Assembly: GCA_001769655.1 (NCBI GenBank)
Contig: MEPC01000002.1
Coordinates: forward strand, 97,656 to 161,655
DNA length: 64,000 bases
DNA from: Bacteroidetes bacterium RIFCSPLOWO2_12_FULL_37_12
GTDB taxonomy: Bacteria > Bacteroidota > Bacteroidia > 2-12-FULL-37-12
Direction: 5' to 3'
A program made the translations under genes and the position numbers. The first letter of the stretch is position 1. Each line of letters opens with the position of its first letter. Positions 1-9,162 of the stretch are shown one piece after another. The notes beneath the pieces are model-generated. The model did no database searches and had not been told where the DNA came from. It saw nothing but the letters and a program-made list of their open reading frames with translations.

Positions 1-2777
1 TTATTGTCAAATTGAGGAATCACCCAACTGTCAACGCCTCCAATCAGATAATTAGTGGCATCCCTCCCCCCTGAAAAACCAAAAGTTCCTCTGGAAGCAA
101 GTGTCACTAAACGATGAACCGGTAAATAATGCCGGTAATCAAAATAAAAAAAGTAAAGTTTTATGTCCCTGAAATAGGTCTTAAGCCCCGTTTTATAACG
201 TACCCCCTCCGGTAAATTAATGCCACGGTTCAGAATGTTATCACAAACAAATTCTGTAAAAAGTCCACCGGTATAAAAACGGGCTGTGTCTCTGGCATCT
301 AATTGCAAAGGGTCATTTATTGAAAACAAAGAAAAATGCGGACCTGCTTTGATGCTTTTTGAACGGCTAAACGGATAAGAAACATAACCGGAAATATCAT
401 AATGATCTACGTTCCTCAGATAATTTTGAAATTCATACCCAATGGAAACCTTTTCATATTGTAACACGAAATCAGGTTTTTTTACGAGATAAGAATATTT
501 AATTGAATAAGAAGTATTTCTTGCATTAGGAAGTAACAATAAATATGCTTCCAGACGATGATTTTCAAAGAAATCCATTAAATCAACTCCAACAATACCA
601 TGAACCCCGTGATAAGGTGAAAAATTTATTCCAGTTACAAATTTTGCCAGGTTGAAGCGCAAACCGTAAGGATAGGGCTCAGAAATTTTCAGATTTGATT
701 CGTTAATTAGGGTGTCTGGCTTTTTGGAAGAAAGAAGGTTAGGAGCTTTAAAATTATCAGCAGGAATGTTCCAGGTCATATTCTGATCATTATTCTTATT
801 AGTTGAAGCAGTGGAATCCGATTCGAAACGGTAATCATAAATATTTATTGAACTTTTAGCAGTATCCTCCTGCGGTTTATTCTTAGGATCATTTGAAGAT
901 GAGATAGGAGAATTTCTTATAGTGTCACTACGAAAAGTTACGGAAGTATCCTGTACGTTAGTAGATAATCGTTCATTTTCTTCTTCAATAGCCCTGCTCT
1001 TTAGTAAAGATTGTCTTAAGGTTTGTATATCCAAAAACTCAGTAGTATGAGTGAAATTTTTCCAATAAAATAATTTGTTTTTTCCACGATGATTCATGAT
1101 GGTAATCAACGAACCGGAATCGGCATTAAAATCGAAGGATTTAATACCGGTATCAAATTGTGTCATCTTATTATTTTCACCTGTTTCAGAATTTAAACGG
1201 TAAAGTGACTCAATTCCGTTTTCGTCGCTGATATAAATAATTTCTGAATCAGCGCCCTGAATTGGATTTTTTTCGTGACCTTGAGTTTGTGTAAGCCGTT
1301 TTAACTTAATATCCCATTTTACTTTTTCAGCGGAATATAAATCATATACATTTTCAATCATGTCATAATCAGCACGAACGTATTTACCGGTATAATCACG
1401 CCGGTTCGAAACAAAAATAATTGTTTTACTGCCTTTTAGAAAAAATGGATCCAGGTCATCAAAAGAATCATCGGTAATCTGGGTCAGGCGTTGATTCTTA
1501 AATGTATATACGAAAATATCCGTTTTCCCATTCATTACAGCGCTTACAACTATGGAACCACCATCTTGGGAATAGTTAAATGAATTAATGTTGGTAAACA
1601 AAGGGAAATTAATTTGTATTTTCTCTTTTGTTTCCATGTTAATAATGAAAAGAGAAACTTTTCCTTTTGTAAGATTCATGACAGCCAGTTTTTTTCCAGT
1701 TGGATTCCATGAAATTAATGGGATATTGAAATTAATTTCCTGAATTTCAGTAAAATCACCACCCCGTAAAATTGTCTTACGTTTACGGGTTTCAAGATTC
1801 ATTATAACCACTTTGTATTTACCATTATAATTTACAGTATAGGCAACCGAATTTCCATCGGGATTTAATTTTAGATGGTTATAAAGTTTATTTCTCCGGT
1901 TTCTTTTAATAATTAATAATGAATCATCCGGCATTACATAATTGTTTATGGAATGTTGGTATGCCTGTTCGTAATACGTTATCCATTTCTTCAGAAACGC
2001 ATCAAAACTAATTCCCAGCGAAGTGGAAATGGCTGATTCAACATTTCTGGTAAGCCGGGTCAGATTAAGAATATTACTGATTGAATTAACCCCATATTCT
2101 TCCACAATATAATTCCAGATAGCTTGTCCTGTAAACATCGCTTCATTTTTTGAAAAATTTGATGCTTTTTTGAAACGATTGCTGACCACAGCGGCTCTCA
2201 TGAAATCGTCCATATCTGAAGACCATCCTACACTAAGGTAAGCATATAATCCTTCGGTGTACCATTCGGGCAAATTCAATAAATAGGCGTTCTGTAGAAT
2301 TTCCTGGAAGGATCCCCCGTACATCATTTCATTGAGCAGAACTTCAGAAAGGCGGGTAGTAAGCGTATGTTCAAAACTGATATAACTACCGTCAAAAGGG
2401 ATTGATAATTTGTTTTTTACCAGACGGGTTTCGCCTCCGTTCAGTGTGATTTCCTGGCTGAGTCCAATATTGCTTTGCTCCATGTCGTAGGTAGAATTAT
2501 AAACTAATATTTCAATCTTGTTTTCAGGTGCGTAACCCATCAGTGAAGTTAGGCGGGGAAATTCTCTTTCCGAATGGATAATAGCATGTTTTGCAACGGC
2601 ATTACCCCCTTTGTAAAAATAAACATCAAAATTCTGGCTCCGTTGGTAAAGCCAGATAAATCCCTTTTGTTGTACCCTGTTACGGCCAAATGTAGTTTGT
2701 GAATTCTGGGAATAAGCCGACGGTAGAATCAGATAAAAGCATAGAGCAAACCCGGCAAAAAACGATTTAAAGGTCAT
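1..2777 (-). CDS. PD40/TolB-like beta-propeller surface protein, C-terminus cut by window edge
   Basis: An open frame starts at the ATG at 2775-2777 and stays open to base 1, giving about 925 codons without a stop, so the 3' end lies outside the window. Residues 1-24 form a signal peptide ending in AYSQ. The next 250 or so residues include LPEWYTEGLYAYLS, which resembles the peptidase-MA-like region found ahead of TolB-type propellers, but no HExxH motif is visible. The middle holds repeats of the PD40 type, for example LNPDGNSVAYTV and NPTGKKLAVM. The last visible part (GGRDATNYLIGGVDSW) resembles the C-terminal region of roughly 1000-residue Bacteroidota TolB-like outer-membrane proteins. 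A role at the cell surface or in the envelope is inferred from the signal peptide and repeats; no reaction can be assigned. It is divergent from the hydrolase gene at 2856. Confidence 0.75.
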   Translation of the reverse strand, partial: MTFKSFFAGFALCFYLILPSAYSQNSQTTFGRNRVQQKGFIWLYQRSQNFDVYFYKGGNAVAKHAIIHSEREFPRLTSLMGYAPENKIEILVYNSTYDMEQSNIGLSQEITLNGGETRLVKNKLSIPFDGSYISFEHTLTTRLSEVLLNEMMYGGSFQEILQNAYLLNLPEWYTEGLYAYLSVGWSSDMDDFMRAAVVSNRFKKASNFSKNEAMFTGQAIWNYIVEEYGVNSISNILNLTRLTRNVESAISTSLGISFDAFLKKWITYYEQAYQHSINNYVMPDDSLLIIKRNRRNKLYNHLKLNPDGNSVAYTVNYNGKYKVVIMNLETRKRKTILRGGDFTEIQEINFNIPLISWNPTGKKLAVMNLTKGKVSLFIINMETKEKIQINFPLFTNINSFNYSQDGGSIVVSAVMNGKTDIFVYTFKNQRLTQITDDSFDDLDPFFLKGSKTIIFVSNRRDYTGKYVRADYDMIENVYDLYSAEKVKWDIKLKRLTQTQGHEKNPIQGADSEIIYISDENGIESLYRLNSETGENNKMTQFDTGIKSFDFNADSGSLITIMNHRGKNKLFYWKNFTHTTEFLDIQTLRQSLLKSRAIEEENERLSTNVQDTSVTFRSDTIRNSPISSSNDPKNKPQEDTAKSSINIYDYRFESDSTASTNKNNDQNMTWNIPADNFKAPNLLSSKKPDTLINESNLKISEPYPYGLRFNLAKFVTGINFSPYHGVHGIVGVDLMDFFENHRLEAYLLLLPNARNTSYSIKYSYLVKKPDFVLQYEKVSIGYEFQNYLRNVDHYDISGYVSYPFSRSKSIKAGPHFSLFSINDPLQLDARDTARFYTGGLFTEFVCDNILNRGINLPEGVRYKTGLKTYFRDIKLYFFYFDYRHYLPVHRLVTLASRGTFGFSGGRDATNYLIGGVDSWVIPQFDN

Positions 2778-2843
2778 AATATATAACAAATTTACATTAA
2801 AATATTGATTTACGCAAAAAAGTGATATTTACCATAGAAACAT

Positions 2844-2851
2844 TAGATTTG
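2844..2851 (+). promoter_or_regulatory. Candidate -7 box (TAGATTTG) for the MBL-fold gene
   Basis: TAGATTTG fits the Bacteroidota TAnnTTTG -7 element. It ends only four bases before the ATG at 2856, so the transcript would be leaderless or nearly so. No clear TTTG was found at the -33 position, so the call is weak. Confidence 0.35.
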
Positions 2852-2855
2852 TAAC

Positions 2856-3497
2856 ATGATTCACATACAACCATTTACATTCAACCCTTTTTCGGAAAAC
2901 ACATATATATTATATGAAGAAACGGGCGAATGTGCCATTATTGACCCTGGTGTTTACGAGCCCTTTGAAGAAAAAGAAATAGTTGATTTCATACAATCTA
3001 AAAAACTGATTCCAAAATTATTGCTTAACACGCATTGTCATATTGATCATGTACTTGGAAATTCGTTTGTATCCGGTAAATTTAAACTTGCATTAGCAAT
3101 TCCGGAATTAGAATTACCTGTTCTCAAAGCAGTAAATTCGTATAAGAATGAATGGGGTTTTTTTAAGTATAAAGAATGTACCCCTCAAATTTTTATTAAG
3201 GAGGGAGATGTTTTTCATCTTGGGAAAAATAATTTTAAGACAATTTTTACACCCGGACATTCACCCGGTCATGTTGCTTTTTATTTAGAAAATCAAAAAA
3301 TATGTATTGGTGGTGATGTATTATTTCGTGAAAGTATAGGTAGAACGGACCTTCCGGGGGGCGACTATGATACGTTAATCAGTAGTATTAAAAATAAATT
3401 ATTTCCTCTGGGGGATGATGTAAAGGTTTTCCCCGGGCATGGTCCTGAAACAACAATTGGTTATGAGAAGAAATTCAATCCGTTTGTAAAGGAATAA
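2856..3497 (+). CDS. MBL-fold metallo-hydrolase (glyoxalase II-like)
   Basis: This is a 213-residue metallo-beta-lactamase-fold hydrolase that probably binds two metal ions in the cytoplasm. The ligand set is complete: HCHIDH (His60, His62, Asp64, His65), His135 in PGHSPGH, Asp154 in GGDVLF and His195 in FPGHG. The length and the N-terminus (MIHIQPFTFNPF) match the short GloB-like family common in Bacteroidota, which lacks the C-terminal glutathione-binding domain of true glyoxalase II. The substrate is therefore unknown; a thioester or similar hydrolase is plausible. The ATG at 2856 is chosen because the first beta-strand of the fold starts within the first ten residues. The next gene downstream on this strand is the TRAP permease, across a 198-bp spacer filled by a tandem array, so co-transcription is uncertain. 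Confidence 0.88.
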   Translation: MIHIQPFTFNPFSENTYILYEETGECAIIDPGVYEPFEEKEIVDFIQSKKLIPKLLLNTHCHIDHVLGNSFVSGKFKLALAIPELELPVLKAVNSYKNEWGFFKYKECTPQIFIKEGDVFHLGKNNFKTIFTPGHSPGHVAFYLENQKICIGGDVLFRESIGRTDLPGGDYDTLISSIKNKLFPLGDDVKVFPGHGPETTIGYEKKFNPFVKE

Positions 3498-3498
3498 G

Positions 3499-3690
3499 GG
3501 TATGGGGTATAAGGGTATAAAGGTGTAGCCCCCTATACCTTTATACCCCTATACCCCTATACCCCTATACCCCTATACCCCTATATCCCTATACCCCTAT
3601 ACCCCTATACCCCTATACCCCTATACCCCTATACCCCTATACCCCTATATCCCTATATCCCTATATCCCTATACCCCTATACCCTTCAAC
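3499..3690. repeat. 8-bp tandem array (TATACCCC) with a hairpin at its left end
   Basis: The whole spacer between the hydrolase and the TRAP permease is a short tandem array. The unit is 8 bp, TATACCCC with TATATCCC variants, in about 18-20 copies from roughly 3533. The left end carries the unit in the opposite orientation, so GGGTATAAAGGTGTAG (3513-3528) can pair with CTATACCTTTATACCC (3533-3548), a strong hairpin just after the stop codon at 3497. It may act as a terminator. The same unit recurs at 21719-21812. Confidence 0.9.
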
Positions 3691-3695
3691 ATCCA

Positions 3696-4952
3696 ATGGA
3701 AACCGTCTTAATCGTTTTATTATTAATTTCTCTTTTATTTATCGGTGCCCGGCTTTTTGTTATTATCGGAGCAGTGACACTGCTGTTGTTTTTTATGTAT
3801 TGTGATTTACCCATGTTTTCGCTGATAAAAAGCATGTTCGACATGTTGAATAAGTCGGCATTTCTTGCCATTCCGCTCTATGTTTTTGCCGGTGCCATCA
3901 TGGCAAAAGGGGAAATAGCACGCAGATTAGTGGAATTGGCACTCGCATTGGTGGGATGGATGAGGGGTGGGCTTGCCGTGGCGAGTGTTGCGGCTTGTAT
4001 GCTGTTTGCTTCTATTTCAGGATCTTCTCCGGTAACGTTGATTACCATTGGTTCAATTATGTATCCCGCCATGCAAAAACGAAATTACCCGGACCATTTA
4101 TCCATCGGGGTGATTTCAGTTGCCGGTTCACTTGGCATCCTGATACCTCCTAGCATTCCCATGATTATTTTTTCCATTGTCACAGGCGCAAATATTAATC
4201 AACTTTTCTTAGCAGGAATTATACCGGGTGTAATTACCGGCATATTGTTGATGGGGGTTTCCGTTTTATTGGGATTAAGATTTCAATCAGAGGTAGTTCC
4301 TTTCTCTTCCACTCAATTATGGGTGAAATTCAAAAGAGGGCTACCGGCGCTTTTTATGCCATTGCTTGTGCTTGGTGGAATATATAGCGGAATTTATACA
4401 GTGACAGAAGCCGCGGCTGTGGCGGCTGTTTACGCGCTGGTGATGGAATATTTTGTTTTTAAGGAAATGAAAGTTAAAGATATAGTAAATACATTGTACG
4501 ATTCGGTAATAATTCTTGGAATTATTTTCATCATCATAGCCATGGCAACAGCATTCAATTTTTTTCTTACCGTTGAGGATGTGCCAATGCTTCTTGTAGA
4601 TTTTCTTCAGTCATTTGTTACAAACAGAGTTCAATTTCTATTAATCACTATTCTTCTATTATTGATAGTTGGTTTATTTATGGACATTATTTCTGCAATA
4701 TTAATTTTAGCGCCTTTACTATTACCAACTGCTCTTGCATTTGATGTTGACCCGGTTCAGCTTGGACTTATTTTTATTGTAGGATTAGAAATTGGTTATT
4801 TGACACCACCCATAGGCATCAATCTTTTTGTGGCAAGCGCATTATTTAATAAGCCATTTGGTAAAGTAGTGAGCGCTTCGCTGATATTTACTTTTTGCCT
4901 ATTGATTACTTTATTTCTCGTAGCTTTTTTCCCACAATTTGCGAAAATTTGA
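3696..4952 (+). CDS. TRAP transporter large permease subunit (DctM family)
   Basis: This 418-residue, almost entirely hydrophobic protein has about 11-12 membrane segments. It carries signatures of the DctM subunit of tripartite ATP-independent periplasmic transporters: SISGSSPVTLITIGSIMYP around residues 107-125, GSLGILIPPSIPMI around 144-157 and LEIGYLTPPIGINLF near the C-terminus. Such permeases import organic acids and related solutes with sodium, handed over by a periplasmic DctP protein, and need the small DctQ membrane subunit. Neither DctP nor DctQ is encoded nearby, and the length is normal for DctM alone, so the partners must be elsewhere or absent. It is convergent with the histidine kinase gene, with only 27 bases between the stop codons. 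Confidence 0.85.
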   Translation: METVLIVLLLISLLFIGARLFVIIGAVTLLLFFMYCDLPMFSLIKSMFDMLNKSAFLAIPLYVFAGAIMAKGEIARRLVELALALVGWMRGGLAVASVAACMLFASISGSSPVTLITIGSIMYPAMQKRNYPDHLSIGVISVAGSLGILIPPSIPMIIFSIVTGANINQLFLAGIIPGVITGILLMGVSVLLGLRFQSEVVPFSSTQLWVKFKRGLPALFMPLLVLGGIYSGIYTVTEAAAVAAVYALVMEYFVFKEMKVKDIVNTLYDSVIILGIIFIIIAMATAFNFFLTVEDVPMLLVDFLQSFVTNRVQFLLITILLLLIVGLFMDIISAILILAPLLLPTALAFDVDPVQLGLIFIVGLEIGYLTPPIGINLFVASALFNKPFGKVVSASLIFTFCLLITLFLVAFFPQFAKI

Positions 4953-4953
4953 G

Positions 4954-4972
4954 CAACACGATGCGCCGTGTC
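4954..4972. repeat. Short REP-like palindrome between convergent genes
   Basis: ACACG (4956-4960) and CGTGT (4967-4971) flank a six-base centre. The sequence resembles the longer palindromes at 9118 and 10479, with the shared core CACGRTGCNCCGTG. It fills the gap between the DctM and histidine-kinase stop codons and could serve as a bidirectional terminator. Confidence 0.5.
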
Positions 4973-4979
4973 ACTACAC

Positions 4980-6359
4980 TCATATTTCACCATTCCTTGG
5001 TAAGGAAATAGTCACTACACTACCTCTCTTGGGAATGCTTTTTATTATCAACTTTCCCTTATGTAATTTTACAACTGTATTTACCAAAGCCAAACCCACA
5101 CCATGCCCAGGTATATATCTGGTTTTTGCAGAACGGTAAAATGGCTCTAAAATTTTTGTAATTTCATCTTCTTCAATACCCATACCAGAATCAATAATTG
5201 ACAGTTTCATTGATTCTCTATCCGGATTCATTTCAATAGTTACCGGTTGATCAACCGGGGAATATTTAGCCGCATTATCCAGCACGTTCATGCATGCTTT
5301 TGATAATAGTTCTGCGTTTCCATTAATATTGAATAAATCATCTTCTTCGTTATGAGATGAAATTTTAAATTCTATTTTTCTCTCGGGATATCTATCTTTA
5401 AAACTTTTAGTGACATCATAAATTAATTCATCAAACGGTATCGTTCGGAAAGGTATTTTAGAGGTCTCATACGTAGCTTGTGACAGTAAAAGAAGATTAG
5501 TAATCAGGCGGGTTATATTATTTATTTCATCCAGGGTAGATGTTAATGTTTTTATGTATTCTTGCTCTGTTCTGGAGTTCATTAGACAAACTTGCAATTC
5601 ACTTTTAATGACCGCTAATGGGGTTTTCATTTCATGAGATGCATTTGCCACAAAACTCTTATGGTTTTCTATTGAATATTCTAAACGGTCTAACAGCTTG
5701 TTTATTGTTTTGGTTAGTCGTGCAAGTTCGTCATGACTTTTTCCTTCTTGTATCCGAAGATTTATGTTTTCGCCTGAAATATTTTCAGCGGTATTGGTGA
5801 TTTTTATAACAGGTTTCAATGCTTGGCTTGCAAAAAACCATCCTAAACCAAATACTGAAATAACTGAGAAACAGAAACCAAACAACAGGACTTGTTTCAG
5901 GTGAGTGATTTTTTTATACCCATAAACATCAATCGCCGATGCCACTGCCACAAACGGGGTTCCTGTTTCGTCTGTAAAATAAATACCAACAGTTTGCCGT
6001 AAACCATTATGTACTTCATACTTTCCTGATTGCCTTACCTTGTCAATAAAAGAGATGTCAGCTTTGAATTTAATGCTGTCTTTTATAAAAACGGATTCAT
6101 TGTTGGAATTATAAATTCTTAATACCTCTTCCGTAAATGTATTCAGAAAGTTTAATCGAGTTGGTTTAATCAGTAGATTTTGGCTTGAGTCAGATACAAG
6201 GAATACTTTGACGATACTTCTGGCTCTTGCATCTAATCGCCGGTAGTAATCTTCTTCCCGGAATTCACTGGAAAACAAATAAACATAAATTGAGAATGTG
6301 GCAAGCAATAAGGTCACAAGACCTGTAAATTGCAAACTTATTTTAGTTTTAATATTCAT
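4980..6359 (-). CDS. Membrane sensor histidine kinase
   Basis: This 459-residue transmembrane sensor kinase autophosphorylates on a histidine and passes the phosphate to the regulator encoded just upstream at 6366. Membrane segments lie at about residues 10-30 and 155-178, enclosing a roughly 120-residue periplasmic sensor domain that I cannot assign to a known ligand-binding family. A HAMP linker follows (about 180-232). The dimerisation/phosphoacceptor motif is SHEMKTPLAV with His242. The ATPase domain has an N box (NVLDNAAKYS), DSGMGIEE and GHGVGLAL. The overall order matches the CusS/ArlS-like class of OmpR-partner kinases. The start codon is six bases after the regulator's stop, so the two are co-transcribed. 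What it senses cannot be read from the sequence; no metal-efflux genes adjoin it. Confidence 0.9.
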   Translation of the reverse strand: MNIKTKISLQFTGLVTLLLATFSIYVYLFSSEFREEDYYRRLDARARSIVKVFLVSDSSQNLLIKPTRLNFLNTFTEEVLRIYNSNNESVFIKDSIKFKADISFIDKVRQSGKYEVHNGLRQTVGIYFTDETGTPFVAVASAIDVYGYKKITHLKQVLLFGFCFSVISVFGLGWFFASQALKPVIKITNTAENISGENINLRIQEGKSHDELARLTKTINKLLDRLEYSIENHKSFVANASHEMKTPLAVIKSELQVCLMNSRTEQEYIKTLTSTLDEINNITRLITNLLLLSQATYETSKIPFRTIPFDELIYDVTKSFKDRYPERKIEFKISSHNEEDDLFNINGNAELLSKACMNVLDNAAKYSPVDQPVTIEMNPDRESMKLSIIDSGMGIEEDEITKILEPFYRSAKTRYIPGHGVGLALVNTVVKLHKGKLIIKSIPKRGSVVTISLPRNGEI

Positions 6360-6365
6360 CAGGGC

Positions 6366-7046
6366 TTAGATCTCTTCTTTTACCACATACCCCATTCCAA
6401 CCATGGTGTGAATTAATTTTTTATTAAAGTTTTTATCCACTTTTTTCCTGAGAAAGTTGATGTAAACATCAATTATATTGCTATCAGTATCAAAAGGCAC
6501 TTCCCAAATTCTATCGGCAATATCATCACGGGATATTACTTTATTTTTATTTCTCATCAAATATTCGAGTAATGAAAATTCTTTTGCCGTCAAATTTATG
6601 TTTTGATTATCTCTGGTAACTCTTTTTGCCGATGTATCCATTTTCAAATCTGAAATTTCAAGAAGCGAATTGGTGGAAATTTCATGGTTTCTGCGAATTA
6701 ATGCTCTCACCCTGGCGAGCAGTTCTTTAAATTCAAATGGTTTCACAAGATAATCATCAGCGCCGGATTCAAGCCCAGTAACTTTGTCATCCAGGGAGCT
6801 GAGAGCGGTCAGCAACAAGATAGGAATCCGTTGATTTTTTTTTCGGATGGATTTACATACCTCAAGCCCCGATTTACCGGGTAGAAGTATGTCGAGAATA
6901 ATTAAATCAAAATTACTTGAGTTAATTAATCTGTCTGCTTCCATTCCATCATAAGCAATTTGAACTGTGAATCCTTGTTCTTTTAAACCTTTTTCTACAA
7001 AGGAAGCAAGTTTTCGTTCATCTTCAACTAAAAGTATTTTAAGCAT
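6366..7046 (-). CDS. OmpR/PhoB-family response regulator
   Basis: This is a 226-residue two-domain response regulator. The receiver domain (residues 1-120) has the acidic pair in LLVEDE, phosphoacceptor Asp52 in LIILDILLPG, and Lys102 in DDYLVKPFEF. The C-terminal half is a winged-helix DNA-binding domain (LTAKEFSLLEYLMRN, then IDVYINFLRKKVD and GMGYVVK). It is the first gene of a two-gene unit with the kinase. Its targets are unknown. It is divergent from the glycogen debranching gene at 7155 with 108 bases between starts, so control of the glycan cluster is possible but not shown. Confidence 0.92.
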   Translation of the reverse strand: MLKILLVEDERKLASFVEKGLKEQGFTVQIAYDGMEADRLINSSNFDLIILDILLPGKSGLEVCKSIRKKNQRIPILLLTALSSLDDKVTGLESGADDYLVKPFEFKELLARVRALIRRNHEISTNSLLEISDLKMDTSAKRVTRDNQNINLTAKEFSLLEYLMRNKNKVISRDDIADRIWEVPFDTDSNIIDVYINFLRKKVDKNFNKKLIHTMVGMGYVVKEEI

Positions 7047-7118
7047 GCTAGTGGTTATTAAAAGTTAATTAAATTGTGGGATTAAAGATATGAATTTTTT
7101 ATAATACTCAAAAATTCA

Positions 7119-7126
7119 TATTTTTG
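7119..7126 (+). promoter_or_regulatory. Candidate -7 box (TATTTTTG) for the glycogen cluster
   Basis: TATTTTTG matches TAnnTTTG and ends 28 bases before the ATG at 7155, a normal leader length. No convincing -33 TTTG precedes it. If real, it is the only promoter-like element seen before the four-gene alpha-glucan cluster. Confidence 0.4.
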
Positions 7127-7154
7127 GCTGAAATATAAGCACACGGATTCAAAA

Positions 7155-9107
7155 ATGCCTTACACAGATCCTTTTATCAGGTTCGATAAAACCCAATTAA
7201 TAAATCTTGAGTACTCCCTCTCAAAAGAATATATTCGCGCAAATTCTACAGGTGCCTATTGTTCTTCCACTATAATAAACTGCAACACCAGAAAATATCA
7301 TGGGCTTTTGGTTGCAGAACAACCGCAATTTGATAACGATAAACATGTTTTCATCTCTACTATTGACGAAACCATTATTGTAGAAAATCAACCGTTTGAC
7401 CTTGGTATTCATAAATATCCGGGTATCTACTACCCAAAGGGACATAAATATCTTGAGGATTTTGAAACAGAACCCATTTCTTTTCTTGTTTACAAAATAG
7501 GAAATGCCCTAATCATTAAAAAAATTCTGTTGGCACAGAACGAAGACCAGGTTTATATCACGTATCAGTTAAAGGAAGGACCTTCTTCTGTCAGAATGCA
7601 ACTACATCCCTTTTTGGCTTTTAGAAATTATCACAAACTCAGTAAAGCAAATAATTATGTGACGCATCACTTTACTCCCATTAAGAATGGAATAAAACTG
7701 AGAATGTATACCGGCTATTCTGAACTTTATATGCAGTTCTCCAAAACTCCGGAATACACTCCTCATCCCGAATGGTACTATAACATTGAATATATTGAAG
7801 AAAAAGTACGCGGGTATGAATTTCTGGAGGATCTTTACGTACCTGGTTTTTTTGAACTACTATTAAAAAAAAATGAAATACTTGCTTTTTCTGCTTCCTT
7901 AAAAGAAGGAAGTCCTGCGCGGTTTTTAAGTTCTTTTAAGAATGAAATTAAAAAGAGAATTTCCAGGACTGATTTAAAAACTTGTTTGCAAAATGCCTCT
8001 CAACAGTTTATTATATCTAAAGACGAAAAAACCAAAGTAATAGCAGGGTATCATTGGTTTGGTACCTGGGGAAGAGATACTTTTATTTCACTACCGGGTC
8101 TTACCCTGATAAATAGTGACACTAAAAAATGTATGCAAGTGCTCGATACCCTCTGTCAGGATTTAAAGGGTCCCTTGTTTCCTAATACGGGTATTGGGTT
8201 ACAAGCGGCATGCAATTCTGTGGATGCTCCCCTGTGGTTTTTCTGGACCTTGCAAAAGCTCTCCGGGAAACTTAATAATTCCTCTATTATCTGGAAAAAA
8301 TATGGTTCTGTTATGAAAAATATTCTAATGGGTTATCGTCAGGGAACACAGTTCAATATTAAAATGATGGAGAACGGGCTTATTTATTCCGGCATTAATG
8401 GCATGGCACTTACCTGGATGGACGCGGTTGTCGAAGGAAAACCGGTGACACCGCGTACAGGATTTCAGGTGGAAATAAATGCGCTATGGTATAATGCTAT
8501 ATGTTTTTGTCTGGCATTAGCTGAAAAAAATAACGACAATGAGTTTATGGGTGCATGGAAAGAGTTGGTTACAAAAATAAAAACAGAATTTATTAACTTT
8601 TTCTGGAGCGATGAAAAAAAATATCTTGCCGATTATGGGGAAGGTAATTTCAGGGATTTTTCTGTAAGACCAAATCAACTATTTGCAGTGTCACTACCTT
8701 ATATTATGCTGGAAGATGAGAAGTCATCTTTAGTATTGGAAAAAGTTAAAAACGAATTATTAACTCTGCGTGGATTGCGCTCGTTGGCTCCCAAAAATAA
8801 ATTATATATTGGTGTTTATTCAGGTGACCAGACAAGCCGCGATAAGGCATACCATCAGGGAACGGTCTGGCCCTGGCTGTTAGGTCATTTCACGGAAGCA
8901 TATCTGAAAATTCATGGCGCTTCAGCTATTCCATTTTTAACAGGAATATTTGAGGGATTTTCTGAAGAAATGAAAAATGCCGGAGTTGGAACCGTTTCAG
9001 AAATATACGAAGGAGATCCGCCTCACCGTGCTGTTGGAGCAATCTCTCAGGCATGGAGTGTGGCGGAGTTACTGCGGATGAAAGAGATGATTGATAATTT
9101 TAAATGA
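7155..9107 (+). CDS. Glycogen debranching enzyme (amylo-alpha-1,6-glucosidase family)
   Basis: This 650-residue cytoplasmic enzyme hydrolyses alpha-1,6 branch points of glycogen-like glucans. An N-terminal beta domain (about residues 1-270, with CNTRKYHGLLVA and the family's N-terminal pattern) precedes an (alpha/alpha)6 catalytic barrel. Signature motifs are WFGTWGRDTFISLPG near residue 305, NSVDAPLWFFW near 355, PRTGFQVEINALWYNA near 435 and YHQGTVWPWLLGHFTEA near 575, all typical of the prokaryotic GDE C-terminal domain. The length matches the roughly 650-residue bacterial and archaeal GDE family rather than the eukaryotic bifunctional enzyme or GlgX. It leads a cluster of alpha-glucan genes on the same strand. 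The stop at 9107 is followed by a palindromic element and then the GT4 gene. Confidence 0.93.
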   Translation: MPYTDPFIRFDKTQLINLEYSLSKEYIRANSTGAYCSSTIINCNTRKYHGLLVAEQPQFDNDKHVFISTIDETIIVENQPFDLGIHKYPGIYYPKGHKYLEDFETEPISFLVYKIGNALIIKKILLAQNEDQVYITYQLKEGPSSVRMQLHPFLAFRNYHKLSKANNYVTHHFTPIKNGIKLRMYTGYSELYMQFSKTPEYTPHPEWYYNIEYIEEKVRGYEFLEDLYVPGFFELLLKKNEILAFSASLKEGSPARFLSSFKNEIKKRISRTDLKTCLQNASQQFIISKDEKTKVIAGYHWFGTWGRDTFISLPGLTLINSDTKKCMQVLDTLCQDLKGPLFPNTGIGLQAACNSVDAPLWFFWTLQKLSGKLNNSSIIWKKYGSVMKNILMGYRQGTQFNIKMMENGLIYSGINGMALTWMDAVVEGKPVTPRTGFQVEINALWYNAICFCLALAEKNNDNEFMGAWKELVTKIKTEFINFFWSDEKKYLADYGEGNFRDFSVRPNQLFAVSLPYIMLEDEKSSLVLEKVKNELLTLRGLRSLAPKNKLYIGVYSGDQTSRDKAYHQGTVWPWLLGHFTEAYLKIHGASAIPFLTGIFEGFSEEMKNAGVGTVSEIYEGDPPHRAVGAISQAWSVAELLRMKEMIDNFK

Positions 9108-9117
9108 TGTCTTTTTT

Positions 9118-9145
9118 GTAGAGACACGGTGCACCTTGTCTCTAC
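9118..9145. repeat. 28-bp REP-like palindrome (GTAGAGACACGGTGCACC core)
   Basis: This 28-base sequence is a near-perfect inverted repeat. Both halves read GTAGAGACA then a variable base then GGTGCACC, differing only at the variable position. It lies ten bases after the debranching-enzyme stop and before the GT4 start. Related copies lie at 4954 and 10479-10558. It resembles REP/MITE-derived palindromes scattered in many bacterial genomes and may also act as a hairpin terminator or attenuator inside the cluster. Confidence 0.8.
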
Positions 9146-9162
9146 AGTCCCAAATAAAAACC

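Noticed and set aside
9091..9162. Upstream start of the GT4 gene
   Set aside because: It would overlap the debranching gene and translate the palindrome at 9118-9145; the conserved N-terminus begins at 9163.
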